DNA from: Volutella citrinella
Lineage: Eukaryota > Ascomycota > Sordariomycetes > Hypocreales > Nectriaceae
Length of the DNA stretch: 64,000 nt
Reading direction: 5' to 3'
Assembly (NCBI GenBank): GCA_034401135.1
Contig: JAWZSP010000003.1
Coordinates: forward strand, 4,030,001-4,094,000
Position numbers and translations under genes: made by a program
The notes under the pieces: model-generated
Databases searched by the model: none
Seen by the model: only the letters and a program-made list of their open reading frames with translations
Told to the model about the DNA's origin: nothing
In this document: one piece after another, positions 1 to 10,949 of the stretch
How the letters are laid out: every line of letters starts with the position of its first letter
How positions within the stretch are numbered: the first letter of the stretch is position 1

Positions 1-619
1 CAGGAAGGAGCGAGGAAGGTGAAGTCAAGGCAGCGACCGAAGGCAACTTGGTTCCTCCGGGAGTCTCTGGAGCACCCCCAAAGGACTGCTCAAACGGATT
101 GGGCTCCAGACTGAGAGATCCGCCGGGCTGGGCCGTGAAGTAGTCGGGGGTATCGGTTCCTTGTTGTTGTTGACCGGGTCGAGGGGGAGGCGCAAGAGGT
201 TTGGCGGCTTCGGCATTGGGTGCAGCCTCGGGCTTCACAGTCGAATCGGTCTTCGCATCGGTCGGCACGGCTGCGCGAGGTTCAGCTTGAGTACGTCGGG
301 GTGGAACAGCAACGGGGACGGGGTGTGACGACGGGGCAATCTGGGAGACTTCGGGCGGTGACATGGATAAGAACGGAGGCTCGGGATGGAGACGGGTACG
401 GGGGCGGGCAGACGGTGAACGGAGGTGATGACGGAGGAGGCATACAGGATGGAGACCGATGACGATGATGCGTCATTGGCAAGATGGCATGGCAGGGCAG
501 GATGTAGGTAGAAAGTGGGAAGAGAGTTGAGGCTCACCTGGTCGTGGGGGAGACGTCTTGGTCTGCTTTGGGGACTTCGACTCACCTCCGGCAGAGGCGT
601 CGGTCGCGGAAGTCCCCAT
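1..619 (-). CDS. atf1: Atf1-type bZIP transcription factor, N-terminal part (runs off left edge)
   Basis: This is the 5' part of a stress-activated ATF/CREB bZIP factor, which in fungi acts in the nucleus downstream of the Hog1/Sty1 MAP kinase. I place the start at ATG 619. Exon 1 (619-538) encodes a Ser/Thr/Lys/Pro-rich leader. A GTGAGC donor at 537 and an AG at 350-349 give a 189-nt intron that keeps the frame. Exon 2 (348 to beyond 1) is Ala/Pro-rich and then shows the family signature: a PDYFTAQPGGSLSLEPNPF block followed by EQSFG, an APETPGG linker and a VAALTSP stretch. This N-terminal region is the Aft1 osmotic-stress (MAPK-responsive) domain; the bZIP itself lies outside the window. 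The family assignment is firm. The intron borders are less sure, because another GTGAGT donor lies near 586 in the same phase. Confidence 0.82.
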
Positions 620-1049
620 GTTGACGATGATGTATTATATCTGGGGCGGGCGGCAAGGTTGTTGAGTTGTGGGGGGGTGTGGGAAGGACAGAGCGTAGAA
701 GCGAGGAAGACAAAAAAGCCAGATGAGGTCAGAGGCGACGACGGAGCCAACTAAGTATGTGGTGATTGGGGGGAAGACTGCACTACACAAGCGCAGACGA
801 ACGGGGCGGGACGACGCAGCAGGGCTCGCTCGCTCACTTCAGAGTTGCGCGTGGTCGAGGGAAAAAAAACTATCAGCGCGAGTGCGCCAGGAATGGGCAC
901 TACAAGGCGCAGCAGAAAAACGAGTGGTAGATTCACCGATTACGGTTGCGGTGACTGAATCGGGCTTGCTGGCGCGCAGTGTTGTGTCGGCGCTTGGTGA
1001 GGCTGCTGGCTTGGGGTTGAAGCAGACAGGCGGATTGTGAAAGAGTAAA

Positions 1050-1080
1050 AGACGTCACCTTCCGTCCAAGAATGACGTGA
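1050..1080. promoter_or_regulatory. Pair of CRE-like (ATF/CREB) sites upstream of atf1
   Basis: AGACGTCA (1050-1057) and TGACGTGA (1073-1080) each match the TGACGTCA consensus at seven of eight bases and lie 15 bp apart, about 430-460 bp upstream of the atf1 start. ATF/CREB proteins bind such sites, so autoregulation is possible, but this is inference from sequence alone. Confidence 0.35.
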
Positions 1081-3300
1081 ACAACGACACAAGAGAAGGA
1101 GCGACGGGCTTACTCCCACTCGTGTGGCCACCGGCAGAGACAACAGGCGACAGGGGTGGTACTCGGTCTCACGGTGTGTATTCCTATATGTGATGCACTG
1201 TGACAAATGGTCCGATGGTCGATCACTCTCCGCCCCCCCTCCCCCAAACGGCTCTCCTTCCATTCCCTTCTGCATCTCCGCCAGGACGCGCTCATGGCTG
1301 GCTGGCCATGCCATGTATCCACCTTGCCCGAACAGGCGGAGGCGAGCGCACCACCATCGCGATTGCAAGCCGTGATCGAGTCGAGACGGGACCTGCCTCT
1401 GCGCCGCCGGATGGTCTCTCGGTGGGTGGATGGCAACAAGGGTTGACCAGCCAGAGAGTAGTAGGTGGCCAAGCAAGCAAGAAAGCAGCCGCGAGCACCC
1501 ACAGACTGCGTCGGCCGGCCTGCTTGGAGAGGCTACTCCGTACTACTGCAGAATAATCAATTACTGCACTCTCCTCTCTCGCCACTATAACCAGACTTGC
1601 GCCAGCACTCGCTGCGCACGGCACCACTCCCGAGGGACCGCGTTCCCGTCTGTGGTCCTGCTGGGCCTGGAGGACCACAATCCCCTGAGAGAAAAAATCT
1701 GTGTCTGCCCAGTAAGAGCCGTCGGTAATGACGCGAAGCAATGCCCACTGGTACTTACTCCCGGGGCCAAACGTCGCACTATGCGGGGATAATTAGGAGA
1801 GACAGCGAGAGACGCATGCGAGTGGGGCCTGGCGCCAAGTTTCCAAGTGTCCACACCCCCCAGAGGCCAATGGCGCCGCGACAGAGCGATGACGCAGGAG
1901 GTGGGTGACCTCACCTCACCAGAGCTAGGTTTTCCACCCACCCTTTTTTGTCGGCTCCGACGCTCCTCGTCGCCTGCTTGGATTGATTAGCAATCCTCTT
2001 TTGGGGAACCTCCCGTCCAGAATCTTGGGCCAGAACAGCCATGGCAGCCGACCGACCTTCTGGCCATGGCGCCTCCGTCTTGGACGGTTCATTGAGAACC
2101 GCTCATGACACGACAGCCCGAGCGTTCCGTACCTAGCCTTGACTGGCCACACTCGCAGGACCAGTGGCAGACAGCAAAACACATCCAACAGTGTGGACGT
2201 ACGAGCGCGATGCAGCCAATGAACCGCCGGGCCACCCCGTCTGCGCAACCATCCCGCCACCTTCTGGCGGCACCCGTCTGTCTGTTCGAACGTTCGAGCA
2301 TTGCTCTTGTTTTCTCCCCATCTCCCCAGTGTGCCCTCTTCATCCAGAAACGGCGTCCCCCTGTATCCTATGGTGCTCTCCGCACCTGTCCGAGGCATTC
2401 GAGGCAGCTCCCAGCGCCCTTGACGCTCTCACGTCGCCCCTTGCTTTCACCGATATGTCTCGGCCGGCATCAACAACACACCCTCCTCGTCGTCGGGGCG
2501 GTCTACCTCTGCTCCGATACCTAAGGTAGGCAACGACCCATTCGTCGCATACCCCGCCAGAAAACCATAGTGTATTTCTCATCATCCTTCTCCAACCGTT
2601 AGTGGCAAAAACCTTGCACGGCTTGTTTTCCGTCCATAATATTGTGCTTCTCGCACCCAGAATTTGGATAGTCTTTGCCATGGAACCGTATCACAATGCA
2701 ACTGGCGGAGCCACAACACACTGGCCAGGCGCTAGCGCTCCTCCGGGCTTTATCGGATCCACGCCCTTGTTGCCCAAATTGGCCGTCCCTGAGCAATGTC
2801 GACTCCGTCTGTGTATGCGCGCGTGCGTGTGCATCCGTCCCGAATGCGATGCTGGCCAAAACAAAAAGGACACAGGCGCAAGCGACACAGAGGACGAGCA
2901 ACGAAGCCAGCTACCATAGGTACTAGTTAGCTCAGCCAGGATACGGCGTGCCCCCCGGCTTCAGCCCAACTGCACGACAAATGTTTGTGGTCACGGAGGC
3001 ACACTACCTTGGTAGCGGCCTGCAATCTAGCGGCCGCAGCAGTCAGCCAACCAAACTTGTCGCTGTCATCTCCCCGACTAGTACTCCGTATAACCCAGCT
3101 CGTCCTCTGTGCCCTTGCCCAGTTGCCCACCTTGCCAACCTATCCCTCTGCAACAGGAAGACAATTGATTACAGGTACGTACTAGGTATTCTAGTTCTGC
3201 GACGGTACCAAGCCTCGCGCGCCGGCAAAGGCAATGGAGTTCGGAACAGGTGAAGGTCTCGGGCACTGTGCCACCACCGACTCAACTATATGATGCCCCA

Positions 3301-3308
3301 TGACGTCA
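3301..3308. promoter_or_regulatory. Perfect CRE octamer TGACGTCA
   Basis: Palindromic ATF/CREB consensus, closer to the 3' end of the GST-like gene than to atf1. About one such site is expected by chance in 64 kb, so function is uncertain. Confidence 0.3.
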
Positions 3309-3970
3309 GCCTGACTGAGCACCCAACGTACCACAATACGGAAAATGCGTCGACGCTGGGGCCTGAGGAATGCTGGCCCTGGCTTGCTTTTACATCGACC
3401 CCCTTGAGATCCGCCATATAGCCCCTCTCGCCTTGCATTGGAGAATATCTGCGCCATCGCTGTTCTCATCGGTTCTGGTTCACTGGGCCATCGGTGGCGT
3501 GGCGTAAAACCCGAAAAAGAGCCCCTCCTAATGGGCGCCACGGCCTGGGTCCAGTAATTAGTAGATTCGATGAATTGGGAACATTCCCAGGCACGCCGGG
3601 GCTCCTGTCGTTTCAGTCATTACCGGCCCCACCCAATGACGGGTGTGGTCACTACGACAGCCCAATTCCGAGTCTGGACGATTATCTTCCACGTGATGTC
3701 AAATGGATCAAACTTCAAAGCCTCGAGTCGAGTACTCAACGCATTCAATCAAGACAGGTGACACGAGGCACGGCAAAGATGATAGATATAGCAATAAAAA
3801 TAGCCTAGGACTGGCGAACACCGGACCAATGAACCACAACAGACAATGAGTCTGTAGCTAAAGCCAACATCATGAACCACAAGATGTAAACACGTATTTA
3901 CCTACTTACCCTGAACAACTTACACGGATCGGAGCCTTTCCGTGCATGGCCGTTTATCATCTGCGCACAG

Positions 3971-5037
3971 CTAGAGCCTTGATCCTGCATCTCCCTTCTT
4001 CGACACTTTGAAACCGTGCCTTGGCGCATGCACCCTCACCAGCACATCCCCGCCCTCTGACCGCATCGTCTCCCAAACCACCTCTTCCTCATCAAGACCC
4101 ACCAGCCTGCCAACATCACGATGGCTCTTCCCCGTGTCCGTCGGCACCACCTCTACTAGATCCCCCTCCTTCAAGCCCAGCTCGCGGGCAACAGGGTCCG
4201 CCGCATCCACCGCTGGAGTGCTGATGAAGGGCGCCGCCAGTACCCTCTGAGCTGCCTCCTCGCCCGTCACGTCTGCAGGCCGGCCGTTTCTCTTCCTCGT
4301 GGCCGAGATGGCCGCCTGGAAGCGCTGAACCCACGCGTACACGCGCGGATACGTCTTGGAGCTGAACTGGTCCTGCGGGAGCATCCCCGGAAGGCCTGTC
4401 ATCCAGTGGAATGGCCAGATGGCCTCAATGTCTGCGAGGCTCGGGCCCGCCGTCTTGAGAACCCAGTCACGCCCGTCAGCAAGGAGCGTCGTCTCCAGGA
4501 AGGCCATGGCACGCGCCACCTCCGCCAGGGCGTCGGCACGGTTCGCCATCATGCTTGCGGCGCTGAGATCATGCCCCACGAAGTCGCCACGGTCCTTGAA
4601 ATAATCTGGATCCTTGAGGAAGGGAAGCTCCACCGGCAGAAGCTGCACGCCTTTGAGGAAGAGCCCGCCTTCGTTGGTAAAATGCGAGAGAAGCCTCTCC
4701 AATGCGCGCTGGTCTAGCTCCGAGGCTCCGAGTCGTGGCAGCTCTGGGAAGAGCGCCTCGAGCTTGGGTAGTTGAAGACGGGTATCAAGATAGACGTCCC
4801 GCCCAATGGACAGAATGGGGATGCGGCGATACGAGATTCCCATACGCGACACATCAGGCCGGGGCATCTTGGGTGGTTGAATCTACCAGGTAGAATCTTA
4901 GCTCACCGACCTTCTCCCTTGATTTCGTGACTTACGCATTGACTATGAGGAATGCCACGAAGCGCCAGATACCAAGAAAGCCGTCTCGCATAGGGCGAGT
5001 ATGGGTAGTGGTAAATGATGACTGCTGGCTGAGTCAT
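3971..5037 (-). CDS. Glutathione S-transferase-like protein with C-terminal extension
   Basis: Two exons: 5037-4936, then 4882-3971 after a 53-nt intron with GTAAGT donor and GGTAG acceptor. The spliced protein is 337 aa. The start at 5037 is chosen because exon 1 supplies the first strand and helix of a thioredoxin-fold GST domain (IYHYPYSPYARR, residues about 8-19) that the long second exon alone lacks. Residues about 35-100 complete the fold, including PPKMPRPD and a Pro-Ile-Leu segment in the cis-Pro position. Residues about 110-235 look like the helical GST C-domain. From about 245 to the end is an extra, apparently beta-rich segment with repeated Glu-Val-Val patterns, beyond the normal GST length (about 220 aa). 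Probably a soluble cytosolic protein. Substrate and transferase activity are unknown. A single-exon model starting at 4867 would lose the glutathione-binding end. Confidence 0.85.
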
Positions 5038-5576
5038 TGTGTCGACAAGACCGTACTATAGTCTAAACAAGATTAATTAGGAATGTATTTCGGCAGGCAA
5101 GGTTTGAAGAATCGACAGGCAAGACAGGTTGTCGAGTCTCGAATTATAATAATCTTGGGATCGTCACCTGCTTTCTTACCCTCGGCTTGGGGTTCCAAAT
5201 GCGGGGCTCCGCGCCCTTCGTCAACGAGCACACCAAACACCACTGCTACACTGACCAATAGCGTGTTACAAAATACCCTGCCGTGCCCAATGGATATCTC
5301 GGCTATCGCTGAAATACGGACAGAAGGGCTTGGGCAATCAATCACGGCATAGTGGTTTTTAGCAAGTCAAGTAAATTGATCGAGCAGATGACTATCTTGT
5401 AGCGATGGCGAGATTTGCACACGCGCCTCGGTGCATCAGCTCCCATCTCTGGCCTACATCGCATCGGAAACGAGAATCAAGAGCGAAGAATTTGGTCCCC
5501 AGTGAACCCGGGGAAGACGCGGGGGGCGAGTAAAGGAGGCACGACAGAATACATATTCTGTCATGCCGCGTCCAAT
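5038..5576. other. Intergenic, GST-like promoter and 3' region of CCHC gene
   Basis: This holds the upstream region of the GST-like gene (5038 onward) and the 3' side of the CCHC-knuckle gene, which ends at 5577. I see no further gene, repeat or RNA. Confidence 0.6.
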
Positions 5577-7354
5577 CTACCAGCCACCGACATCGTCCTG
5601 CTTTATCTCGACCCCTTGGTCGGGCCAATCTCCATCACCAGTGGTCTGAGCGAAGGAGTTGCCGGCATCGAAAGCGTCGTCTTGAGCTGTATCCTCAGCT
5701 GGTGGCTCCTTGCAGCGAACCTTGGTGTGGCCAAACTTCTGGCAATTGCTGCACTGCACCTTGCTCCCTAGCGACTGTTAGCCACCCACACACTAGGCGT
5801 ACAATACAGACGGAACTCACAATCCTTGGGCTCAGGACACTCTCGACTGAAATGGCCCGTCTTCTCACAGTTGCGGCAGGTTACCAACTCCATGTTTCGA
5901 GGTTGGTCACACTCCTTTGACATGTGACCCTCCTGACCACAATTGCGGCATGCGTTGCCACCGCCCTGAGGACAGTCTTTGGCAAAATGTCCCACTAAGA
6001 ACAATTCAATATCTATCCTTAGTTGTGTAGAAGCTGGTATGAACTTACTCTCGTTGCACTTTCGGCATTCCACATTGTCCGGGTTGGGTGGCTCCTCGCA
6101 CTCGGCAATTTTGTGACCTGATTTTCTGTGGGAAACGAATGAGCTTCAAAGTACAAGGCAGTAGCATGCCAAGGACTTACCCGCAGTTCTTGCACGCGAA
6201 CTTGTCCACTCGTGGTTCGGGGCCTACTTTGTAAGCAAATGCAGACGCTGTCGGGAGATGTCACTCACAGTCCCGGACGCGATGGCCGTCAGTGCCACAG
6301 TTGTTGCAGGTGATTTTGGGGGCATCACTTCGCTCCGCCTTTTCCTGGGTGCAGAACTTTGAGGTATGGCCAAGCTCTTTGCAGTTCATACAAAGAGGAA
6401 TACCTTTGTCCACAATCTCACCAGCATCATCAAGGCGAGACAGTATTTCAGCACGATCCTGTGGCCAGCCCTCGGCCTCGCGAGGTCGGTCGGCCTTCTC
6501 AGAAAAACGAAACGAAACCGAGTACTTCTTGCCCATGTTTCCCTGAAGATCCATGTTGGTGAAGATGCTGAGCAGGGGCCGCTCGATTGAGATCAGCCAC
6601 AGGCCGATATCCTGATCAATCAAAGCTTCCTGGAGAGCACGATAGGTGACATTGCCGTCAAGTGCCTTCACGTACTCCTGAACAGCTTCCTTGGCGTCAT
6701 CTGCGTCACGCTCCTGGACGGCAAGCTTCAGCTTGTCCCAGGCTTCTTCCGGAGAGACATTGGCAACGTGATCACGGTTGATCTTGCGAGCATTCTCGCA
6801 GTTCTTCCGCATGTGGCCTACAGTGATGGGATAATAGGTCAGACTAGATAAAGGAAATGGAGCAAGACACTTGACTGACCTTCCTCGCCGCAATTCTCGC
6901 AAACCATTGGGGGCTTGTCTGGGCAGTCCCTGACCATGTGGCCCTCTTTCTTGCAGTAGCGGCAGGCTGTCTCCTGGGGGTTGGGGCATTCTGCTCGCCG
7001 ATGTCTTTTATACTTGTGAGGACGGAGTTCAAAACGAATTTGGATGACCTTACCCAACTTCACCACAACCGAAGCATTTGTCGTTCGCAGGGTCTCCGGT
7101 GTTATCAGCCGAGCTTTTTTTTTTTGAGGAACTGTTAGCTGCGACTAATTATCGAAGTCATCAAGGGGCTTGGGGGGAGCTTACTTTTCTTCACCAGTGT
7201 TTTGCCAGTTGCCGTTAGAAGCCATCTCTTGGCCACCAGAGAAGCCGTTCGCCGAGTCCATGGCTCCGTCGGAGGGGTTGTTCCAGTTCAAAGAATCCCC
7301 TTCTGCCCCAGTTTGGCCTTTGCTTGGCTCGTAAGAACCCCAAGAGTCGGCCAT
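5577..7354 (-). CDS. Ten-knuckle CCHC zinc finger protein (CNBP/Gis2/Byr3-like repeats)
   Basis: Eight exons rebuild a continuous 462-aa protein: 7354-7185, 7113-7054, 7004-6880, 6817-6269, 6223-6181, 6125-6049, 5994-5821 and 5767-5577. All have GT donors and AG acceptors, and frame is kept throughout. Ten CX2CX4HX4C knuckles can be counted: three near the N-terminus, then an insert of about 140 residues predicted to be helical (EEAWDKLKLAV, TYRALQEAL) with an NMDLQGN/KKYSVSFRF segment, then seven more. The tail is acidic and ends DDVGGW. Such knuckles bind single-stranded RNA or DNA; Gis2/Byr3/CNBP act in mRNA translation and stress granules. The central insert is absent from Gis2, so this is a distinct filamentous-fungal relative of unknown exact role. 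Introns cut through several knuckles. The exon 2 acceptor is ambiguous: 7113 or 7131, 18 nt apart, both in frame. Confidence 0.9.
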
Positions 7355-9539
7355 GTTGAATCGCTGCGGGACAGAGAAAGTTCAGGAAATCTAAGAAGAA
7401 GAAGAAAGTCAATGAATAATGAATGCTCCGGGGATATTGGAATGCAGAGAAATATTGCAAGAACATAGAAAAGGGAAAGGGTCTGGCAAAAGAGAGTTGA
7501 GGATTTCGAAAACGCTCACGCTCCGAGCTATCAGCCGTGATTCACATTAGGAGATGAACCAGACGATATACCTTTATGAGCTTGGGATACCAGGGTCGGC
7601 ATGCAAATCTATCCAGATGATACGATAGAAAGGGTGAAAAAGAACAGTGGTGCTTACCAGATATTAGAACAGTTTGGGGAACTGTTGCGTGGCTAGGGTT
7701 GAGGAAGTTGTACTGTTCCGATGTGAGAAAAGGGTCGAGATGATAACCACAAGAGCAACCCAAAGATGAAAAAAAAAAAACTCCTTGGGGCTTGATGGGT
7801 GGTACTTGGGAAAGTTGAGGAAGGAGAATTACCGGAAGGCAGAACCGACGTGAGGAAACCAGCTTATGCGAGAACCTGTTTCTCGAGAGGGAGGCAGGAG
7901 CGAAAGCTGTGGAAGGAAGAAAACAAACTTCAGGGTGCAATGAGTACAAATAAATAAGGCACCTCAGGCAGGTGGTAGAAATTTCATCAGGAAACGACCT
8001 TAGCTTGACCAGCAGCTGTGAGGCAACTGGCAAAGGGTGTCAACAGCTGGCACCTTAAAAGTCCCACAAGCGCGGAGTGCACTGGCAGCCAGTTTGTACT
8101 AATTTGCGAATGCGAAGCACGGATACTACTAGTAATCATACTTAGAGATGATTGCCACTACTCTACGAGCAGTATAAGTGGAAGTTTGCCTGTACATTGC
8201 CAGGTAACGGATCACGGTTTGAAAGAATGAAGTGTATGAGCCTCAACAAAGCTGAGGAACGTCATGGCATCAATGGCCGTCCGAATAATGGTCATGAAAG
8301 AATTAATGACAAATACCCCATGCATGCTCAGAGTCCCGTACAGACTGAAGATGAGGTTGAATAGCATGCGCAGTATATTTGGATTCATCTGTTTCCAAGC
8401 TTGTATGTAAACGGGCGCGATTTAAAAAGGCCCCATGTTTGCCCTCAGACGGTTGACAGACAATCTGCCGCTAAGGGGCGTGCCGAACCGTCTGTGGGTA
8501 TTGTAGTCTGGAAAGCGGCCTACAGTCTGAAGTCCAGACACGCGGGAACCATAATTTTTTGCATCGCCAATGAGGCGCTGGTCATTACGTATTGTCTCCC
8601 TCAGGCCCCGGACAAAGGTGATGCTTAGCATGCGAGAGTCGTCCACGGGGTCGCGTGAGAAAGGTGTCAAACCCCTGCCTAGGGTTCGCCTCCCACCCCA
8701 CCGATCGCTTCAGGGTGCAGGAAACAATGACAGAGCGCGAATTACTACTCAGGCCCGGAGGCCCATGACCTATGACGAGGCAGCTGAGGAATGCCCGCCT
8801 AATCTCGCAGGTTACAATTGGTCCGAGTTCGCAGCTTCTCCGCGGACATGTTCGGTAACCCGACCCGTGTTAGGCCATGGACAGCGTAATCGGAACCAGC
8901 CATGAAGCGGCGGGTCCTGAAGGGTCGTACGGTTTCGCAGGCGACTTTCTGCTAAGCGATAAGTGCGCCATGGAGCATTGCTAGGGAGCCCAGCAGAAAT
9001 GGTACTGACAATTATTGCACGGCCAGAAGGCTCCAAATTGGCAAGCCATTGGGTCGAGATCTGGACACTGTAAGCTCCGGATAATCCTGACCCATCAGGC
9101 GTCTTGTTTTGCATGCGGCTTGCAGCGCTTGCAGGGCCCGACGCTTAAGTGGCGGGTCTGGGCCCCCCGACTCCGGAGAGATTGCTTGGAAACCAGGAGT
9201 GGGGGATGCTGGATCTTATCGATTGTTAGCGTCCGAGGAGAAGGACTGATGGGCCAACCCCGCGCCGCAACAGAGCGAGCGATACCGTCCCGTGCGCCGG
9301 CATGCGGAATGGCACTGTGTGCCGCATCCGGTTATCGTGCGTCGGCACAGTCTCCAAACGCCACCCGCACGGGCTCAGTTGGTCAACCGCATTGACTAAT
9401 CGCCTTTCACACCAACCCGTTGCCCAAGCCTAAAAGTCTTCGAGGCTCCCATTCTTCACAACCCAGAGCGAGCCGTCCTCAAAACTTATCCATACCCTTT
9501 ACTGTTGTTTCTAGCATCGCTGCCACACACTCATTCCCA
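7355..9539. other. Divergent upstream region between CCHC gene and dre2; no gene seen
   Basis: About 2.2 kb. The left third is presumably the promoter and leader of the CCHC gene and includes a 12-A run at 7769-7780. The middle (about 8050-8420) is relatively AT-rich, and the stretch just before 9540 is probably the dre2 leader. Open frames in between are short and match nothing I recognise. Confidence 0.55.
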
Positions 9540-10580
9540 ATGGCGCCCGCCGTTCTCATGGTCGACCCCAGCGACGACTTCGTGCCGTCGTCCATCTCGC
9601 CACCCAAGCGCACCCTTCTCTTGGCGCCTCCCTCGCTGGCCTCCAACTCCTCCGCCCTGTCCTCCGTCCTCGCCGACTATGACCGATCCGTTACCGATCT
9701 CCAGATGCTCGACCGCCTCTCCGCTGGTCTTGTCAAACTCCCCGCGTCCCACTACGATGACGTCCTCATTCTTGCCGATGCCGCTTCTGTGCTGAGCGAG
9801 TCCCTCGCCCTCATGAGCCGTGCCGTCTTTGGCCCGGTTGCCGAATCTCTCAAGCCCAAGGGTCGCCTGCAGGCTCAAGACGGCAGCAGCCTAGCCGAGT
9901 CTACATTGTCAAAGGAAGCCGTGTTGGCAGGCCTCGTGGCTTCGCGGGGTGGCTTCGAGAAGCCCGACTATGGTGGTGGCGAAGGCACAGTGACTCTCAA
10001 GCTGGGATTCAAGAAGAAGATCCAGGCTGGGCAGACTCTGAGCGACGGCAGTGTCTCGCTCAAGAGAAATGCTCCCAAGGCTGAGCCCAAGATCGAGTCC
10101 AAGCCCTCGGCTCCCGTCGGAGTCGGCTTCATCGACCTCAGCGACGACTTGGATGATGACGACCTCATCGACGAAGACACCCTTCTGACCGAAGAGGACC
10201 TTAGCCGTCCTATCAACATCCGTACGTCCAAGGATTCTCTCTCAACATGGCCTACCACTGACTTGAAATTAGCTGCCGAGTGCCTCCCCAAGGCTGGAAA
10301 ACGCCGCCGCGCCTGCAAGGACTGCTCCTGTGGTCTTGCTGAGCGCATCGCCGCCGAAGACGCTGCCAAGCGCGCCGAAGCCGACAAGAAACTCGAGAGC
10401 GTCAAGCTTGCCACAGATGACCTCGCCGAGGTCGATTTCACGGTCCAGGGCAAGGTAGGCTCCTGCGGCAACTGCGCCCTGGGCGATGCTTTCCGGTGCG
10501 ACGGCTGCCCGTACATTGGCCTGCCTCCTTTCAAGCCGGGCGAAGAGGTCCGGCTCCTCAATAACGATATCCAACTGTGA
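9540..10580 (+). CDS. dre2: Fe-S cluster assembly protein Dre2 (anamorsin)
   Basis: Dre2 receives electrons from the diflavin reductase Tah18 and works early in the cytosolic iron-sulfur assembly (CIA) pathway, in cytosol and mitochondrial intermembrane space. The start at 9540 gives the usual N-terminus. Residues about 20-135 are the degenerate SAM-methyltransferase-like domain. An acidic linker ([16 protein letters not shown]) and a TEEDLSRPI motif lead to the C-terminal domain, with Fe-S motif A (AECLPK...[14 protein letters not shown]2CXC) and motif B (CGNC...[17 protein letters not shown], twin CX2C). A 51-nt intron at 10222-10272 (GTACGT...TTAG) is inferred because removing it joins RPINI to PAECLPK as in relatives; the mature protein is then 329 aa. 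The intron is 3n and stop-free, so an unspliced transcript stays open. An in-frame upstream ATG at 9420 is less likely. Confidence 0.96.
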   Translation: MAPAVLMVDPSDDFVPSSISPPKRTLLLAPPSLASNSSALSSVLADYDRSVTDLQMLDRLSAGLVKLPASHYDDVLILADAASVLSESLALMSRAVFGPVAESLKPKGRLQAQDGSSLAESTLSKEAVLAGLVASRGGFEKPDYGGGEGTVTLKLGFKKKIQAGQTLSDGSVSLKRNAPKAEPKIESKPSAPVGVGFIDLSDDLDDDDLIDEDTLLTEEDLSRPINIRTSKDSLSTWPTTDLKLAAECLPKAGKRRRACKDCSCGLAERIAAEDAAKRAEADKKLESVKLATDDLAEVDFTVQGKVGSCGNCALGDAFRCDGCPYIGLPPFKPGEEVRLLNNDIQL

Positions 10581-10949
10581 TCTTTTTTAGCCATGACTGT
10601 TCAGGAGAACGCGGCTACGCTGGCGTACATATATGCATTAGAAAAGGGACTACGGGGCGCCTTGAAGTTGGATTTACCTATCAAATATGGCCCAGGTGCC
10701 AGACCTGCACCACGGCGGCTTGTTTCACGGAGCTCTTTAGATTTAGATGAGGCGTTTCTGGCGTACCGTTGCCCACATTGGAGGTAAATTGAAATTTATT
10801 ACCATGCTACAATGTTCAAGATGACCGTTACGCCTCTACCCATGAATGTTTCCTAATATAGGTACGTAAAGAGGACAACAGACGACCACGACGCCAAATG
10901 TATATACAAGCAGTCGCCATATACATGGATGCAATATCCAGTTGTCATG
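10581..10949. other. Convergent intergenic region dre2/kex1
   Basis: 3' regions of two convergent genes. AT-rich stretches (around 10785-10870) may carry polyadenylation signals. No gene seen. Confidence 0.5.

Larger units (their letters stand above)
620..3970. other. Long upstream region between atf1 and the GST-like gene; no gene seen
   Basis: About 3.3 kb with no open frame that resembles a protein family on either strand. The part next to atf1 probably carries its promoter and leader. Two CRE-like octamers lie near it (1050-1057 AGACGTCA and 1073-1080 TGACGTGA), and a perfect TGACGTCA sits at 3301-3308. The palindrome-like TACCTAAGGTAGG is at 2518-2530, and TACTCCGTA occurs near 1534 and 3083. 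The several short open frames here have no recognisable domains. Confidence 0.6.

Noticed and set aside
235..750. Minus open frame of 171 codons overlapping the atf1 intron
   Set aside because: It reads the intron and exon 2 in the wrong frame; the Atf1 signature is in another frame.
1925..2398. Minus open frame of 157 codons upstream of atf1
   Set aside because: Arg/Gly-rich with no domain, and not supported by neighbours; likely chance in GC-rich DNA.
8570..9395. Plus open frames before dre2
   Set aside because: No family, low-complexity Arg-rich composition, no splice logic linking them.
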